Shown here in pieces: positions 12,527 through 23,540 of a DNA stretch of 64,000 nucleotides (position 1 is its first letter; each line of letters opens with the position of its first letter). The notes under the pieces were generated by a model that saw only the letters and a list, made by a program, of their open reading frames with translations, was not told the origin of the DNA and ran no database searches. Location of the stretch: the NCBI GenBank assembly GCA_009733575.1, contig ML769527.1, forward strand, positions 107,551 through 171,550, written 5' to 3'. Origin of the DNA: Gymnopus androsaceus JB14. Lineage: Eukaryota; Basidiomycota; Agaricomycetes; Agaricales; Omphalotaceae. Made by a program: the position numbers and the translations under genes.

Positions 12527-13594
12527 GTAATATGCCAAATTTTTGGCAAGACCTTGAGAACACAATACTTGACAAGTTTGCTTCTAGAGACAGTATAAGA
12601 GAGCTATAGTGAGCCTGAGCTGATAGCTATAACAAGTCTAATAAGTGTGGAAGTACTCGGACCAACAGAGCCAAGGTATTGAATTGGATATCAGCTCTAA
12701 GTAGTTTGTAGGAATCTGTAGTCCGGTAGCGGAGTCTCACTGGCATGTCAATGCCAGCACTCATGTAAAAGAGACACATTGCCCACATAGACTCGAGCTC
12801 AAAAGGATACACTCTGAAGACAAGTAACTCAGGGATTATGGAAGGATATGGACTTCGCGAAATGGGACAGAACCAATTCAAGTGGGCTGATGTCGAGATT
12901 GTCATGATAGCCAAAGGGTACTTCAAAGCTTGATACCGAGAAAGCACTAATAATTTGTTTGGCGCTGAACAATGGATAAACAGTGTATGCTGAAAAGAAC
13001 AAAATAAGAACAGAAGGATTGACAAAGCCAAGAGAGCATACATAGACCCTTGAAGTGACGTGTACCAGGATTGGAAGGCATACATGTCTGCCAAGAAACA
13101 GAAGAAATGATGCATAATAGACAGAGATTCGAGCTAGGAGAATAACACTGTACATTAGTTGGTGTTTTCCCGCATGAATATACTTCAGGGATATAGAGAT
13201 ATGGATATGGTTGGGAAGCTACGAGGACAGAGAATGATAATACAAAGGAAGGCAAGGAGGACACAATAAGTTATGACGAGAAACAGAACTATGATGGGAT
13301 TAGTGAGCACGGCGCTGGGCATGCATCAGTGTCAAGCCTTGGCTCATTTCCAGACACTCCCTGCATCTGCTATCCACCCGCTGATGTTTCCCACGCTTCC
13401 TGACCGTCCGCGGATACTTCCCACACTCATTTACCTATATGCGGGCGCTTCCCATGCTTATTTACCATTTATTATGCCTGCCGGGCACTTTCTACATGTG
13501 ATTACCAGTTATCCTGCCTCCCGGGTGCCTCCCGCACTTGATAACCATCCATCAGGCCCTCCCGACGACTTACACAGCCACCCTACAGTATATA
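12527..13594. other. LTR-like or unclassified repeat DNA
   Basis: No protein family is recognisable. The stretch AGAGAGCTATAGTGAGCCTG...GATAGCTA (12598-12634) recurs in diverged form at 15980-16014, suggesting both belong to one LTR family. At 14512 the sequence TCTGGAGCTCACTG resembles the primer-binding site TCTGGAGCCCACCG seen at 17659, consistent with an old 5' LTR ending near 14511 that the 13595-14307 palindrome later invaded. The minus-strand open frame at 12627-13115 shows no domain and was not called. Confidence 0.35.
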
Positions 13595-14307
13595 CAGTGG
13601 CGGCGCTTAATAATGCAACACACAAAATTTGGCCATATCTTGCTCAGTTCTTGATCAGTTCCTTAGGTCTAAGTTGTGGACTTAAACTTTCATATCTGTA
13701 GTAGATGATTCCAACTATTAAAATTACCAAATATAGTAACTGCACAAGAACAATGCAAATACAGCAGTAATTTGCAACCCCCCAAAACTAGAGGAGTGGG
13801 AAATTTTTTGAGGAGCTTTGAGTGATCACCAATGGATTCTCCATGAAAAACAGAATACCTCACTCTCTTACACCTAGTGATTTGAATGACTGGTTCCCGA
13901 GATATTGAGACTTCAAAAACGCTATTTTTAGCCTTTTTCAGCCTTTTTGCCCTATTTTTGCTCCGAAAGCCCCAAAATGGCCATTTTGTATCAGCCATAT
14001 CTCAGGAACCAGTTATCCAAATCACTAGCTGTAAGAGAGTGGGGTATTCTGTTTTTCATGGAGAATCCATTGGTGTTCACTCAAAGCTCCTCAAAAAATT
14101 TCCCACTCCTCTAGTTTTGGGGGATTGCAAATTACTGCTGTATTTGCATTGTTCTTGTGCAGTTACAATATTTGGTATTTTTTATAGCTGGAATCATCTA
14201 CTACAGATCTGAAAGTTCAAGTCCACAACTTATACCTAAGGAATTGGTCAAGAACTGAGCAAGATATGGCCAAATTCCATGTGTTGCATTATTAAGCGCC
14301 GCCACTG
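13595..14307. mobile_element. Tc1/mariner-type palindromic MITE (713 bp)
   Basis: Terminal inverted repeats read CAGTGGCGGCGCTTAATAAT at the left and the reverse complement at the right, flanked by TA on both sides (13593-13594, 14308-14309), the target duplication expected of Tc1/mariner elements. The inverted repeat is not only terminal: the two halves (13595 to about 13935 and about 13985 to 14307) pair along nearly their whole length, leaving a short centre of about 50 bp (TTTTTCAGCC...). Arms differ at scattered positions, so the insertion is not recent. There is no transposase; it is a non-autonomous foldback element. Each arm carries an open frame of 102-108 codons that is only a by-product. 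Confidence 0.85.
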
Positions 14308-14605
14308 TAAGTAGACACCTTGAGTCCATGCACCCTAGTCTGTTATTACCATTGTTACCAAATCAATCCCATTTTGCTTCTGTCTCTGTCTCTATCTCTC
14401 TATTTCTGTCTGTTCCAACCAGTTGTGCCTTCCGAGCTCCGTTCGAAGGCTCACTGTCATCTGCATTAACTGCAAGGCTCTGTCCATAGATACCAAATCT
14501 ACATCTGGAGCTCACTGTCTTCTATCTTTGTTTACAACTTTACAACCAAAGCTCCTTGGGAGCTTCCTATTTGGGTTTTGCTACCTCTAGAACCTCTGGA
14601 ACCAT

Positions 14606-14810
14606 CCGCTTTCACTCAATTCCGTCCGCTCCCACGCTATTTCCATCCGCTCTCACCCTATTCCCATCCGCTTTCACCCTATTCCATCCACTCCCATGCT
14701 ATTTCCATCCGCTTTTGCACTATTCCGTCCGCTCCCACGCTATTTCCGCCCGCTTTCACCCCATTCCACCCGCTCTCACGCTATTTCCGTCCGCATTTGC
14801 TGTATTCCAT
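14606..14810. repeat. Degenerate 20-21 bp minisatellite
   Basis: About ten tandem copies of a pyrimidine-rich unit close to CCGCTCCCACGCTATTTCCAT, each 20-21 bp with changes such as CTTTCACCCTATTCC. Because unit length mixes 20 and 21, all three plus-strand frames stay open and give artefactual proteins rich in HPLSRYF-like repeats. Confidence 0.85.
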
Positions 14811-17658
14811 CCACATTATCCATATTTGGACTTATTACACCTTTTTGGACCACCCCTTTACCTATATTCCATCCGCTTCCACTCATTTCTGGTTGTTGGA
14901 CCACAATACCACCCGCTTCCTCCTGATTACGTCATTGGGTGGCCTGTACACTGTTCCTTGCACCTCTGAGGCTTGTACTGTTCCGTACAACACTCATACT
15001 ACTGTCCAGACCCACCTTACGGCACGGTTACCCCAGGTGGTTGCATTTGGTCTCCACCTACATCTAGGTGCGAGACATTCGGGATACCTTGGTCTGAGAT
15101 CCATTTCGTGCACCAGGTCTCACAGTCAGCTACATAGCAGTATGCATTGCCCAGGAAAGGACCAAAGGTGCATAACCCAGATAGAAATAGGGTGTAATAC
15201 CCATAAGAAGCAGATGAATGGACATTAGGGTTGCAGATATATGCATATACAGACTATTTTATTATAATTTCTTCTTTTTCTGAACAAGTTGTACCATTTC
15301 TCTGCATTCTCGAAGTACTTTATTATTTAACCAGTGTCTGGCCGAGAGTAGTATAAAAGCCTAGCTATATTTCCTTTGCAAAACAAGTTACCTTTGGACC
15401 TCATTTGTTGCTAGTGTGAATCCTTGTTGATGTAGCTACGGCTGAGACAGGAAAGATACCACTCCCTTGTGAACCAAAGGAATACTACTTTGTGTGGTAT
15501 GGAAAGAGTTGTTTATTGCGCCCAGCATTAGAGACTTATAATCCTGATGACTGTGAAAACCCTGACTTATACCAAGTCAAATTGTTGTTTTAGTTTTGAA
15601 GAGTCTAGTGTGACCACCAAGAAACAACCATCTGTTGCGACTGAGCTCAGGTGTACAGGAAACAAACTGTCTGTTGTCCTGAGTGGTTTTGCCCTACTGT
15701 TGGGAATCACTTTGTTGAACCAAGCCATATTGTTGGTGGTTCTTTTTGTTGTCATTGTTATATTGTTGCCCCTATCATTGCCCCGAATCAGTATAGATTG
15801 ATTAGAAAAGGAGATCCTATCTATCAATTGTCTACCAGCATCACTTCAAGAAACACCAGTCACCTTTGAGAGACAGATAGAGTATTTTCTTTGCGGTGAT
15901 ATGCTGATTTTTGGGCTAAGGCTAGACCTGCGCAGAACCAATAATCCTAAGTTCTGTTAGTAACAAAACACGGTCAATAAGAGAACTATAGTGAGCCCAA
16001 GCTGATAGTTAAAATCTACCGAGGACCTATTCTACCCAAGAGGTTGCAGAGTAACAGTACGTGCAATGGTACCATACTTAACTTTGTGAATGTGCCTTGA
16101 TCAAAGTCCTATGCATGGTATGGTGTAGCGAGGCAAGCTTGTTGGATAACAAGTTGCTGACCGAGGCAGATAAACGAGCCCACATACCAGTTATACTAGG
16201 CTAGGTCATCGAAGGATATACCCAAGGGATCGAAGTCTTAACGAGGCATTGCTTCCACAATCAGCTCACCAAGGAGTCTAAACGGCACTCAAGTTTATTA
16301 AACAAAGCAAGGTGGACCGAGATGAGGAAGTACCCTAACGGGTGCCCTCAAAGTTGATGCTTGCTGGAAAGCGCCCAGGCAGATAGCTGTGGCAATCCAA
16401 CGCGGCCACATGACCCACTTGCTGTAGCTACTTCTAGAGCATGGAAGGACCAAGGAGTGTTTCTACCCAAGCCTCAGCATTTTACCGAGATCCATATGCT
16501 ACCAGGCATCTAGACTTGAGACCGCGCAGAACTAGGGATAATAACCAGTCTCCCATTGGCGAGGAAAAACATAGAAATACTTCCAAGGGCTGTTCTGCTA
16601 AAGAAACTGGCGAGCCTTGTAAAAAGCAAATGACTCGAGTCAATTCGGACCAAAATCCCAAAAGTTGACCCAATCGAGGAAGACAAACAAACGAGGCAGG
16701 AAAATGTCGAGGCAAAACCATAGTATACACACATATATGGACATTATTTATCTTTTTCTATTTTACTTACTCTGTTTCATCCTATCTTGCTCAGTTTCTC
16801 TCATTTTCCTATTTTCATATATCTCACTCAGTATATAAGGGTAGCTATTCTATCTCGGAATAACAAGTTAGACTTGATACCTGAAATGCAGTTCTATCTT
16901 AGGACCTGTAGTGATTTGTACACGCTCAGATGTGTCTGCATTGTCCTCTGCAACATTTGAAATGGGTGGCCTTCTTGTAACCTCGATAATACTGAGGCTG
17001 TTCATTCTACTTCCCGGCTATTAAGTCAAGCATTCCTGGTTTTCATCTCAAAGAGAGGTCACATCAGTCTTAGGACCACAGGTGGAGCCTAACGTGCACA
17101 CCTCAACAAGCCCTTTGTTGATTAGGAAAGGTCTTGGACCCAAGTGTCGGCTTGGTCTAGTTTTAGGGAGGAAGCTTCTCGGAGTGTTACTTAGCTTTAC
17201 CAACAGATTCTACCCCTTGCCTGCTCTTCGCTGAGTGTGTTAAAAACACCTACTCGAGTGACTTGCGCAGCGGTTGTATAAGCTTGTTAGGTAACTCGCG
17301 GGAATCCCTGAGAGTTGAAGTATCATTGTGCGGCAACGTAAAGGCTCCTGAGATACGCAAAGTCATTTGTTGAGTCGGCGTACTTGACCCGTGCTTTGGT
17401 GTTTGCTTTCCCCTCGATTAGTTCAGCGCATCGCCGTATGTTAGTTGGCTTTTCAAAACCTCCCTCCAAATATAAAACCTTGTTGATCTCGCACTATCTG
17501 TGTCAACTTTCAAGTGCTTTTCTCTTTGAATCAATTAGTAGTTGAGGGAACCTTCGACAACCTCCTTCCTTGCATTAAATTAAACCTTTTGGATTGTATC
17601 TGATTGGGGTGATTGTTGTTTGGTTGTTTTTCATACCTAGCACAAATCTAACTCATCA
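14811..17658. mobile_element. Decayed LTR region upstream of gypsy gag
   Basis: No gene is recognisable. Promoter-like TATA boxes stand at about 15350 (AGTATAAAAGCC), 16834 (AGTATATAAGGG) and 17470 (AATATAAAACC). The last lies 190 bp before the presumed LTR end at 17658 (ACTCATCA), which is followed after TC by the primer-binding site. An LTR starting near 15956 (TGTTAGTAAC) and ending at 17658 would be about 1.7 kb, but the matching 3' LTR is absent, so the left boundary is unproven. The plus open frame 15547-15801 looks hydrophobic but resembles no known protein. Confidence 0.35.
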
Positions 17659-17660
17659 TC

Positions 17661-17677
17661 TGGAGCCCACCGCGAGG
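17661..17677 (+). promoter_or_regulatory. Reverse-transcription primer-binding site
   Basis: TGGAGCCCACCGCGAGG begins two bases after a CA-ended LTR-like terminus (17658). Its first bases TGG would pair with the CCA end of a tRNA. The same 17-mer, with the same TC spacer, is the primer-binding site of the intact gypsy element at 30062-30078 on the minus strand, which supports the call. The primer tRNA would have U as discriminator base; its identity was not determined. Confidence 0.7.
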
Positions 17678-17880
17678 CGAGCGACTTTTGATTGAAAAAT
17701 TATTAAGCACAAGTAACTGTTGATCAGTCAGTGCGCTAAAAAGGATTCGCCGTTGCAGTCAAAATTTCTGGCTCATCGCATAATCCACCAGCTGGGAGAA
17801 GTACACGTAACTCCAGCAGACAGCCACTACCGCCAATAGAAAATCCCGATGCGCTACTGAAAAGGAAGCCAAAGGTACCT

Positions 17881-19444
17881 TTGTACCCACAGCCACCCTA
17901 TCCGCAGACACCCAAGGACAGAACTACAGCGAGAGTAGCACTGCAAGCTCCTCGTTCAATTAGAACTTTGCCATCAACTAGATCTTCACCTGTACCCGAG
18001 GAAGAGCGTAACAGCCCATCCTTAGTGACTATAGAGGAAGTTCTTGCTAGCCAAGCAGAATCATCTATGAGTCAAGCCCCGCGTTCACCAAAAGGGAATT
18101 CATCTCGGAATAGATTGACAGACAAATCGTCAGATGACGAAGAGTTTCAGACACCTATCATCGAGACAAGACCCACCGAGCAAGTCCCACAAAGACGAAC
18201 TCAAACCCCACAAACTACAAGAATGTTTATACCTACGACAATCAGTAACATTAAAGTTCAGCTCACGCTGGGAGCCATGCTTGAACTTCAAAATGACAAG
18301 CTCCCAAGCATTCATAAAAAGGCCCCACCCGAGAATTTGTTGGCATGGCTAGCCACTTGCGAAGCACTCTTTGCGTTGAATAAAATCACGGAGGATACTG
18401 CTAAGAAGTTCCTTGCTGTGAGTTGGATGCCATACGCGACACAGCTCGAATGGAAGGACAATCCTATCGTGACTAGTGCAACGACTACACGGGAAGAATT
18501 CCAACAAATGTTGAAGAAAGGCTACCCTGAGACCGCGAGTGAAGAAATAGGATTGAAACAAAGAATTGAGAAGTTAGTAAAGAGTGTTGGAATCATATAT
18601 AGGAACGAGTTGCAGAAGATCCAGAAGTTCATTAGGGCTTTTAGTATTGAAGCAAATAAACTCATGAGTGGGCCGCTGCCTGTACTCTCAAATAACAAGG
18701 CAGTACAATGGTTCCTTCGTGAGTACTATTCTCGACAAAGCTGAAGTAGATCCAAAAAATAAAGTTGATCGAAGAGAAGATGATCCTTTTACTTTAAAAG
18801 AAATCATTGAATCTGCTGAGAAACAAGCAAGATTGTGGAAGGGTTATTCTATGTTGTTGATCTCGACAAGCGAACCTGCTGTCGCGGCCACGGTGTACAA
18901 CCCTGACGTAGTCACAGGGAATGCAAAGGTTAAAGGAGAACCTGACAATCAATGGGGGAGGAAAGTCTCTCTTTTGAAAGATCGTCATGACATGGAAATA
19001 AAACACCATGATCAAAAGCTCTCCGCGATCGAGCAATCCCTGGCAGCTTCAAAAAATAGCATCGAGTTGATAGCTAGAGGAGCACCCAGTTCATCATGGG
19101 TGCCCTCCTACCCACAGCAATCCTTGTCTAGCTCTTACTTACTGCAGCCAACTAGCAAACCATCATCGTTTACTCCAGCTAAGTCTACTGCTATTAGAGA
19201 CATGATGTGTTACTTCTGTCGAGAAAAGGGGCATGGAGTCAGGACGTGTCCGAGCATTGAGAATCTAAAGTCCAAGGGAATTCTAGCCATGAAAGATGGC
19301 ACGAATCAGATGATGCTCAAGGATGGAGGATATATGCCTTGGGACAATGACAAAATGTCGCGGAAGGACAAAGTCCTTCAAATCGCCAGACAGAGAGGGT
19401 GGACTAGTGATATAGCCATACTGGCGGGTCCAAGTCCTTACTTT
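17881..19444 (+). pseudogene. Ty3/gypsy gag remnant with zinc knuckle
   Basis: Capsid-nucleocapsid precursor of an LTR retrotransposon. The first frame (17881-18744) has a Pro/Ser-rich N-terminus and a gag core (PPENLLAWLATCEALFAL; AVSWMPYATQLEWKDNP; TTTREEFQQMLKKGYP). Sequence continues in another frame from about 18720 (STILDKAEVDPKNK) to a CCHC zinc knuckle CYFCREKGHGVRTC at about 19206-19250, so a frameshift near 18700-18720 breaks it. Coding similarity ends around 19444 (LAGPSPYF); protease and pol are absent because the Helitron-related block follows. The start is uncertain: the frame is open from about 17800. Confidence 0.75.
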
Positions 19445-19606
19445 ACATGGTATGGTTTAGAATATAAAATTATACTGAAATTCTGTTAAATTGCAGTCCG
19501 AGGAGTACTATAGTACATAAATTGGCAACATATAATAATATGGAGCCATTTTATATGTACTATAGTCACCCAGACCATAGGAGACATCTATTTTAACATT
19601 ATCTTC
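19445..19606. other. Junction between gypsy gag and Helitron-type gene
   Basis: AT-rich sequence with the small palindrome ACTATAGT at about 19508 and 19559. This should contain the 3' end of the Helitron-type element if it inserted into gag, but no convincing hairpin plus CTRR end was found. Confidence 0.35.
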
Positions 19607-19952
19607 TCAAGGCTTTCCATATATGTAAGCTACTGCTCTAGCACCATCTCTTTCTGTTAAGTCTTCAACAGATGATAGTTGTCCTTCATAAATGCTACTT
19701 CTTCCTGTTGTTACTCCATCATTATACCAAACCATGCTGTCAGGTGTTACAATTCTGGATACAAAGTGATTTTGATTTTCCCAGTAAATAACCCATCTCA
19801 GTGTAAGAGTCTGTTCTTTAGAATCAATCATTAGAATACTAAGGTTTTTTGTAGGTTTCTGTCTTTTATAGTTGTCTCCTGGTATCATAGTCATGATATG
19901 TGGAGCCTCTTTGAATAATATTGGGGCAGATGAAGGTGTATGACATTGAGGG

Positions 19953-20678
19953 TAGAGGTGGGCACGAATACATACTCGAGTATATTCGTTATTCGTGGTA
20001 CGAATATTTGTCACCTCAAATCCACTATTTATACTCGAGTATATACTCGAATATTTGTACAGACATATATTCGCGAATAGATATTCGTGAATAACGAGTA
20101 TTTTAGGACAAATACTCGAGTATACTTGTGATTAATTAACAACATTACAAATAAAGTAAATATAGGCTCGAACATGTAAGTAATAATGTTGAAGTACTAT
20201 ATTAGTGTTTAATAATAATATAAATACAGTCTGTATACATTTCCGAGTACTATTACATGACACAAAATTGTGGCGGTACTGAGAATTGAACTCTGCTGGT
20301 CAGCTATCACAGGAAGGCCTGACCTTAATCCAGAGTCGGCGCCCATAACCACTAAGCCACACAGATTTTATTACAGTTACATGTCAATAACATTATATAC
20401 ATATTCAAACATAGCCGAATTAAGTTATATATTGAATTTTTGCTTAAGTAATGAATACCTCACATGCTCGTGCTAACGAGCACGTGATATCGGCGAATAT
20501 TCGCGAATATTCATGAATAAAGTACCACGAATATTTGTGACATCAAAGTGGCTATTTATACTCGAGTAAGTACTCGTGTAACAAATATATTCGTCACTCG
20601 TGACTCATTATTCACGAGTAACGAATGGCTAAATATTCATGAATACTCATGAATATTCGCTATTCGTGCCCATCTCTA
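19953..20678. mobile_element. hAT-type MITE with 8-bp TSD
   Basis: Ends read TAGAGGTGGGCACGAATA at the left and the reverse complement of TAGAGATGGGCACGAATA at the right. They are flanked by a perfect 8-bp duplication ATTGAGGG (19945-19952 and 20679-20686), the hAT signature. Subterminal DNA is dense in short inverted motifs around ACTCGAGTATA and CGAATATTCG, probably transposase-binding arrays. The element splits the Helitron-type protease gene; removing it with one TSD copy rejoins the zinc-ribbon coding frame. No transposase is present. A tRNA-like segment sits inside (20268-20365). Confidence 0.88.
20268..20365 (-). repeat. tRNA-like (SINE-like) segment inside the hAT MITE
   Basis: On the minus strand TGTGGCTTAGTGGTTATG resembles an RNA polymerase III A box (TGGCNNAGTGG). 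About 65 bases on, GAGTTCAATTCTCAG resembles a B box with a T-arm-like stem (GAG...CTC variants). No clean acceptor stem was found, so this is a tRNA-derived fragment rather than a tRNA gene. Confidence 0.45.
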
Positions 20679-21363
20679 ATTGAGGGCAATTTCGCTTTGT
20701 GTTTTGTAGTAACTTTATAGTAGCATTTGTTGACTGTGTACCTGTATGGGGCATATCAAATTGATTAAACATATTTGATTGATAATAGTAATCCTAAACT
20801 TGTACCAACAGGACCATAAGGAAAATTTTCATTGCCAAAGTCTGTGTTTAGTTGGTTTCTTAAGTCATTTCTTACATTTTCTATGGTTTTTTTCTTTCCT
20901 GTGATTTCTTTAAATCCTTGTGCAACTGTATTCAAATATTTGTTACATCCCTTGAAATTGGAAGTCCATTTTTGAGGATTATATAACCAGATGTCCAAAA
21001 GAATAGATAATAAGGCATCATAAGCACAACTGTAATTTTCGTGATCCCAAATGAGACCAATTGGTCCTGTCTGAGAGTCATGAACTGTCAACTGGCACTG
21101 TTTCTTTTTGGCTGGACCCATACTATCCAGTTCTTCTTGGATATCAGCATTTCTCTTCAAGGATAACAATGGTGATGAACCTTGAGCCAATGTGTATACT
21201 GGTCCTGGATTTGTTGCATAAGTTTTCTTTGGTCTAATGTTTGATTTACCTTTGCCATTATTGAACATATTCCAAAACATTGCTCCTTCTGTGCCATTGC
21301 TTACAATAAAAGGATCTTCTTTACTCCAACGTAGGTTCTCATGTACAGTGTCTGGAACATATT

Positions 21364-21513
21364 CACCTGCTAGTCCCCACTAATCAGTCTAATAAGACTC
21401 GAGGGAGGATATTATATGGGTCTTATGTGAGTTACTAAGGGATTTTCACCAGGTACCAATAAAGACACATAAATAATTTAGTAATTTGACCAAATATCAG
21501 ACTTAGGGTGTAT
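21364..21513 (+). repeat. Left terminal inverted repeat of KDZ element
   Basis: Inverted copy of 40115-40264 with about eight mismatches seen by eye, one of them CGAGG against CAAGG (a CpG change). Weaker similarity (AAGCGCCCA...GGTGCCT) continues to about 21560. Reading the Helitron-type gene through this repeat creates a spurious tail LVPTNQSN...GRILYGSYVSY. Confidence 0.85.
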
Positions 21514-21607
21514 TGGACCCACCTCAGACCTAAGCGCCCATGGGTGCCTGTATATAATAGGTTGAAATTTTATAATCTACAGAAGCCACTACTATACAAG
21601 ACCTAGC

Positions 21608-22239
21608 CTAGTCAATGTCCACAGCAACTGATAAAGCAACAGTTATCTCAGCATCAATTTCATCCTCAACATCCTCCTCCTCTATCTCACTATCCACATC
21701 AGCATCATTGAAGCCCTGGGGAACAGTGCCATCCATCATTGGCTCCTCCTTGCGTACTGGTGTGCCAGGCCAAAAGTACTTGTTATTAGCGAAGTCAAAG
21801 CCATCCAATCGTTTGATGGACAGAAGCCTCCTGCGATGCAAATCGTTGAATCATCCACGCTCCAGCCAGTGAAGCTCAACCTGCAGTGCTAAAGCCAGAT
21901 CTTCTGCAGATATCTGACTCGCAAAACCCTTCAGCCGCTCCTCTTCTTGTGCCATGTAGCTGAAAAGACGCTTGATTTCTTGGTGGAGTCTCGGAAGCTC
22001 ATTCTCTGCACGAATGAGTTTAAAAAATTCCTGCATCAGCATGCGATTCTTCTGGGTAGCCCAAGGCCGTGTCCGAACATCATCACAAGTATCTTTAAGG
22101 ATGACAAACTCCGAAAGGTAGGAGTAGTCCAGGACCTGGTCCCAGGAAATGTGTTGCCGGGGTGGAGAAAGAGCTGCTGCTGCTGTGTTGTACGATTCAA
22201 TAGCACTTTGGATAGATTTTGATCGTAGCTTGAGAGCGT
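21608..22239 (-). pseudogene. KDZ transposase, C-terminal part
   Basis: 3' part of the transposase gene at 30412-32873, separated by the gypsy element. Across the insertion the protein reads MRKHIANA | LKLRSKSIQSAIESYN, a characteristic KDZ C-terminal segment. It is followed by the region of DVRTRPWATQKNRMLMQEFF, the helix RLHQEIKRLFSYMAQEEERL, LQVELHWLERG and RLDGFDFANNKYFWPGTPV, ending in an acidic tail at 21608. An in-frame TGA at 21851-21853 (ERG*FNDLHRRR) lies where related proteins have Arg or Trp, compatible with CGA to TGA. This region is the C-terminal helical domain beyond the catalytic core. Confidence 0.8.
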
Positions 22240-22569
22240 TGTAAAGCTAGGTCTCGTGTGTGCAGGAGACGATGCTTTGAGTGCGGCGGGGTAAACTCTC
22301 GCAGTTCGCTCAGTACTAGGTAAGAATGGGGGAAAAACAAGATATTATTTCTACCTACGAACGTCCAGTGTAAATACCAGGACGTCGAGCGTTTGACACT
22401 CGGCGTATAGCAGTAAGTAAGTAATAGTTCGAGTCTCGGCGAGACCGAGACCCTGTACGTAGGTAAGTAGAATGTTCGGTCTTTAGGTATATACATGTAA
22501 TAGTTGTCCATGTCAAGTCCGGAGGACTTGTCGCGCTCATACGCATACAGACGCGTATGAGGCGCGACA
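22240..22569 (-). repeat. 3' LTR of the gypsy element
   Basis: 330 bp. On the minus strand it begins TGTCGCGC with a 41-bp near-palindrome (22529-22569) and ends CTAGCTTTACA. One palindrome arm has ACGCAT where the 5' LTR has ACGCGT. Confidence 0.92.
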
Positions 22570-22579
22570 CCCCCTCTTC
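22570..22579 (-). promoter_or_regulatory. Polypurine tract for plus-strand priming
   Basis: GAAGAGGGGG on the minus strand abuts the 3' LTR (TGTCGCG...), the position and composition expected of a retrotransposon polypurine tract. Confidence 0.85.
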
Positions 22580-22781
22580 ACTAAAAAAAAGATATAAAGT
22601 ACCCAAGATATCGAAACAAAAGAAAAGAAAACAAAGAGAAACAAAACTTCGAGGAAATGAGAAGAAGACCGTTCCCAAGAGGATTCACCCACAACGAGGT
22701 TGTGGTGCATAACGCGAGCCAAAGAAGTAGGCCAATTGGTACAAAAGCCCCGTCATTGTATGAATAGACCCCCCAAAACAA

Positions 22782-23414
22782 TGCCCAGTGAAGATGACCA
22801 CCGTCGCGAATACCTTCGAGACCAGTTCGAACGCTGCCTGGATGAATGGAATGAAAGTCGCAATGGCCCGAACACGTTCAATCTCGGTTGGGCTCTGGTC
22901 GAATTGGAAAAGGTATTGCGCCAACGACAATCCCATGTACCCCAAGGAATTCTTCCTCCACCTCCATACCATGGATGGAGAAACCCTTCGATCCCTTCCG
23001 ATTGAAATAATGGAGGCCGCCATTGGACTTGAGCGGTCAATGATCCGCCACTATGGGCTAGCGCGTCCAATACCGGCAGTGATCTTCCACGAACAAGGAA
23101 GCGATGGAGTAAACAAAACTGTTGCATATTTTGGCAGGGATAGGTGGGTGATTCGCGATGTTGCAAGTTCCAATACTGACCGTCCCCAAAGATTTGTTAC
23201 AAAGCCCAACCTCAGGGCGTGCATTCGGTACCTGAACGATCAATACATGGATGGACCGCGCTTCGACAACTTCGATTCGGAAGTGCATGGGCACGAGTAT
23301 GGGGATGTTGCAGGACGATTCGCGATCAGCGAGTTGTATGAAGTGGAGGGAGGAGGTCGGAATGGAATAGTGGCCGTATGGAACGCGATGGACAATTTAG
23401 GACGCAGGGAGTAG
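22782..23414 (+). CDS. Accessory open frame antisense to the gypsy genes
   Basis: Between the pol stop and the 3' LTR lies an open frame on the opposite strand. Two overlapping frames look protein-like. The first is 22782-23005 (MPSEDDHRREYLRDQFERCL; FNLGWALVELEKVLRQRQ). The second is open 22788-23414, and its credible part starts near 22934 (MYPKEFFLHLHTMDGETLRS; GLARPIPAVIFHEQGSDGVN; FAISELYEVEGGGRNGIVAV), ending NLGRRE. The likely ancestral product, about 210 residues, would join them, so this copy either has one frameshift near 22930 or only the second part is used. No known domain was recognised. It has its own orientation, an ATG, and little low complexity. Antisense accessory ORFs are known from some plant gypsy lineages; homology to those is not claimed. 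Confidence 0.5.
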   Translation, partial: CPVKMTTVANTFETSSNAAWMNGMKVAMARTRSISVGLWSNWKRYCANDNPMYPKEFFLHLHTMDGETLRSLPIEIMEAAIGLERSMIRHYGLARPIPAVIFHEQGSDGVNKTVAYFGRDRWVIRDVASSNTDRPQRFVTKPNLRACIRYLNDQYMDGPRFDNFDSEVHGHEYGDVAGRFAISELYEVEGGGRNGIVAVWNAMDNLGRRE

Positions 23415-23540
23415 GGAAAAGATTCTGTTTCAGTGAATTAAAACAAAAATGTATGAAATCGTACAAATATCTGTAATAAAAGAAAGAAAGGAAAAAAGAA
23501 AGAAACAAGAAAACAAAATGAACGAAAATGGGGGGACACA

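Larger units (their letters stand above)
19607..21355 (-). pseudogene. Helitron-type gene, C-terminal USP-like protease half
   Basis: C-terminal portion of the protein whose helicase half is at 40265-42617; the KDZ transposon separates them. Reading leftwards: GEYVPDTVHENLRWSKEDPF (joins the helicase at WKGEQY), a linker, then a cysteine-protease-like core with IGLIWDHENYSCAYDALLSI (Cys box), a zinc ribbon half NCPQCHT restored when the hAT insert at 19953-20678 is ignored, and a His box WENQNHFVSRIVTPDSMVWY. It ends RAVAYIYGKP with a stop at 19607. A USP/C19-like fold is inferred from Cys and His box spacing, as seen in other basidiomycete Helitron helicase proteins. One frameshift is visible near 20790 (SLG|YYYQSNMFNQFDMPH). 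Predicted role: unknown protease or scaffold domain of a rolling-circle transposon protein. Confidence 0.65.

Noticed and set aside
12627..13264. Hydrophobic minus-strand open frames of 102-162 residues
   Set aside because: Three mutually overlapping frames with no domain, in LTR-like DNA.
14556..15228. Proteins of 137 and 216 residues in overlapping frames
   Set aside because: They are translations of the 20-21 bp minisatellite and its flank, open in every frame.
15547..15869. 84-residue hydrophobic frame as a membrane protein
   Set aside because: No homologous family recognised, no intron or neighbour support, lies in decayed LTR DNA.
22197..22722. Minus-strand open frames within and next to the 3' LTR
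   Set aside because: The same frames recur in the 5' LTR at 30056-30509 and are by-products of LTR sequence.
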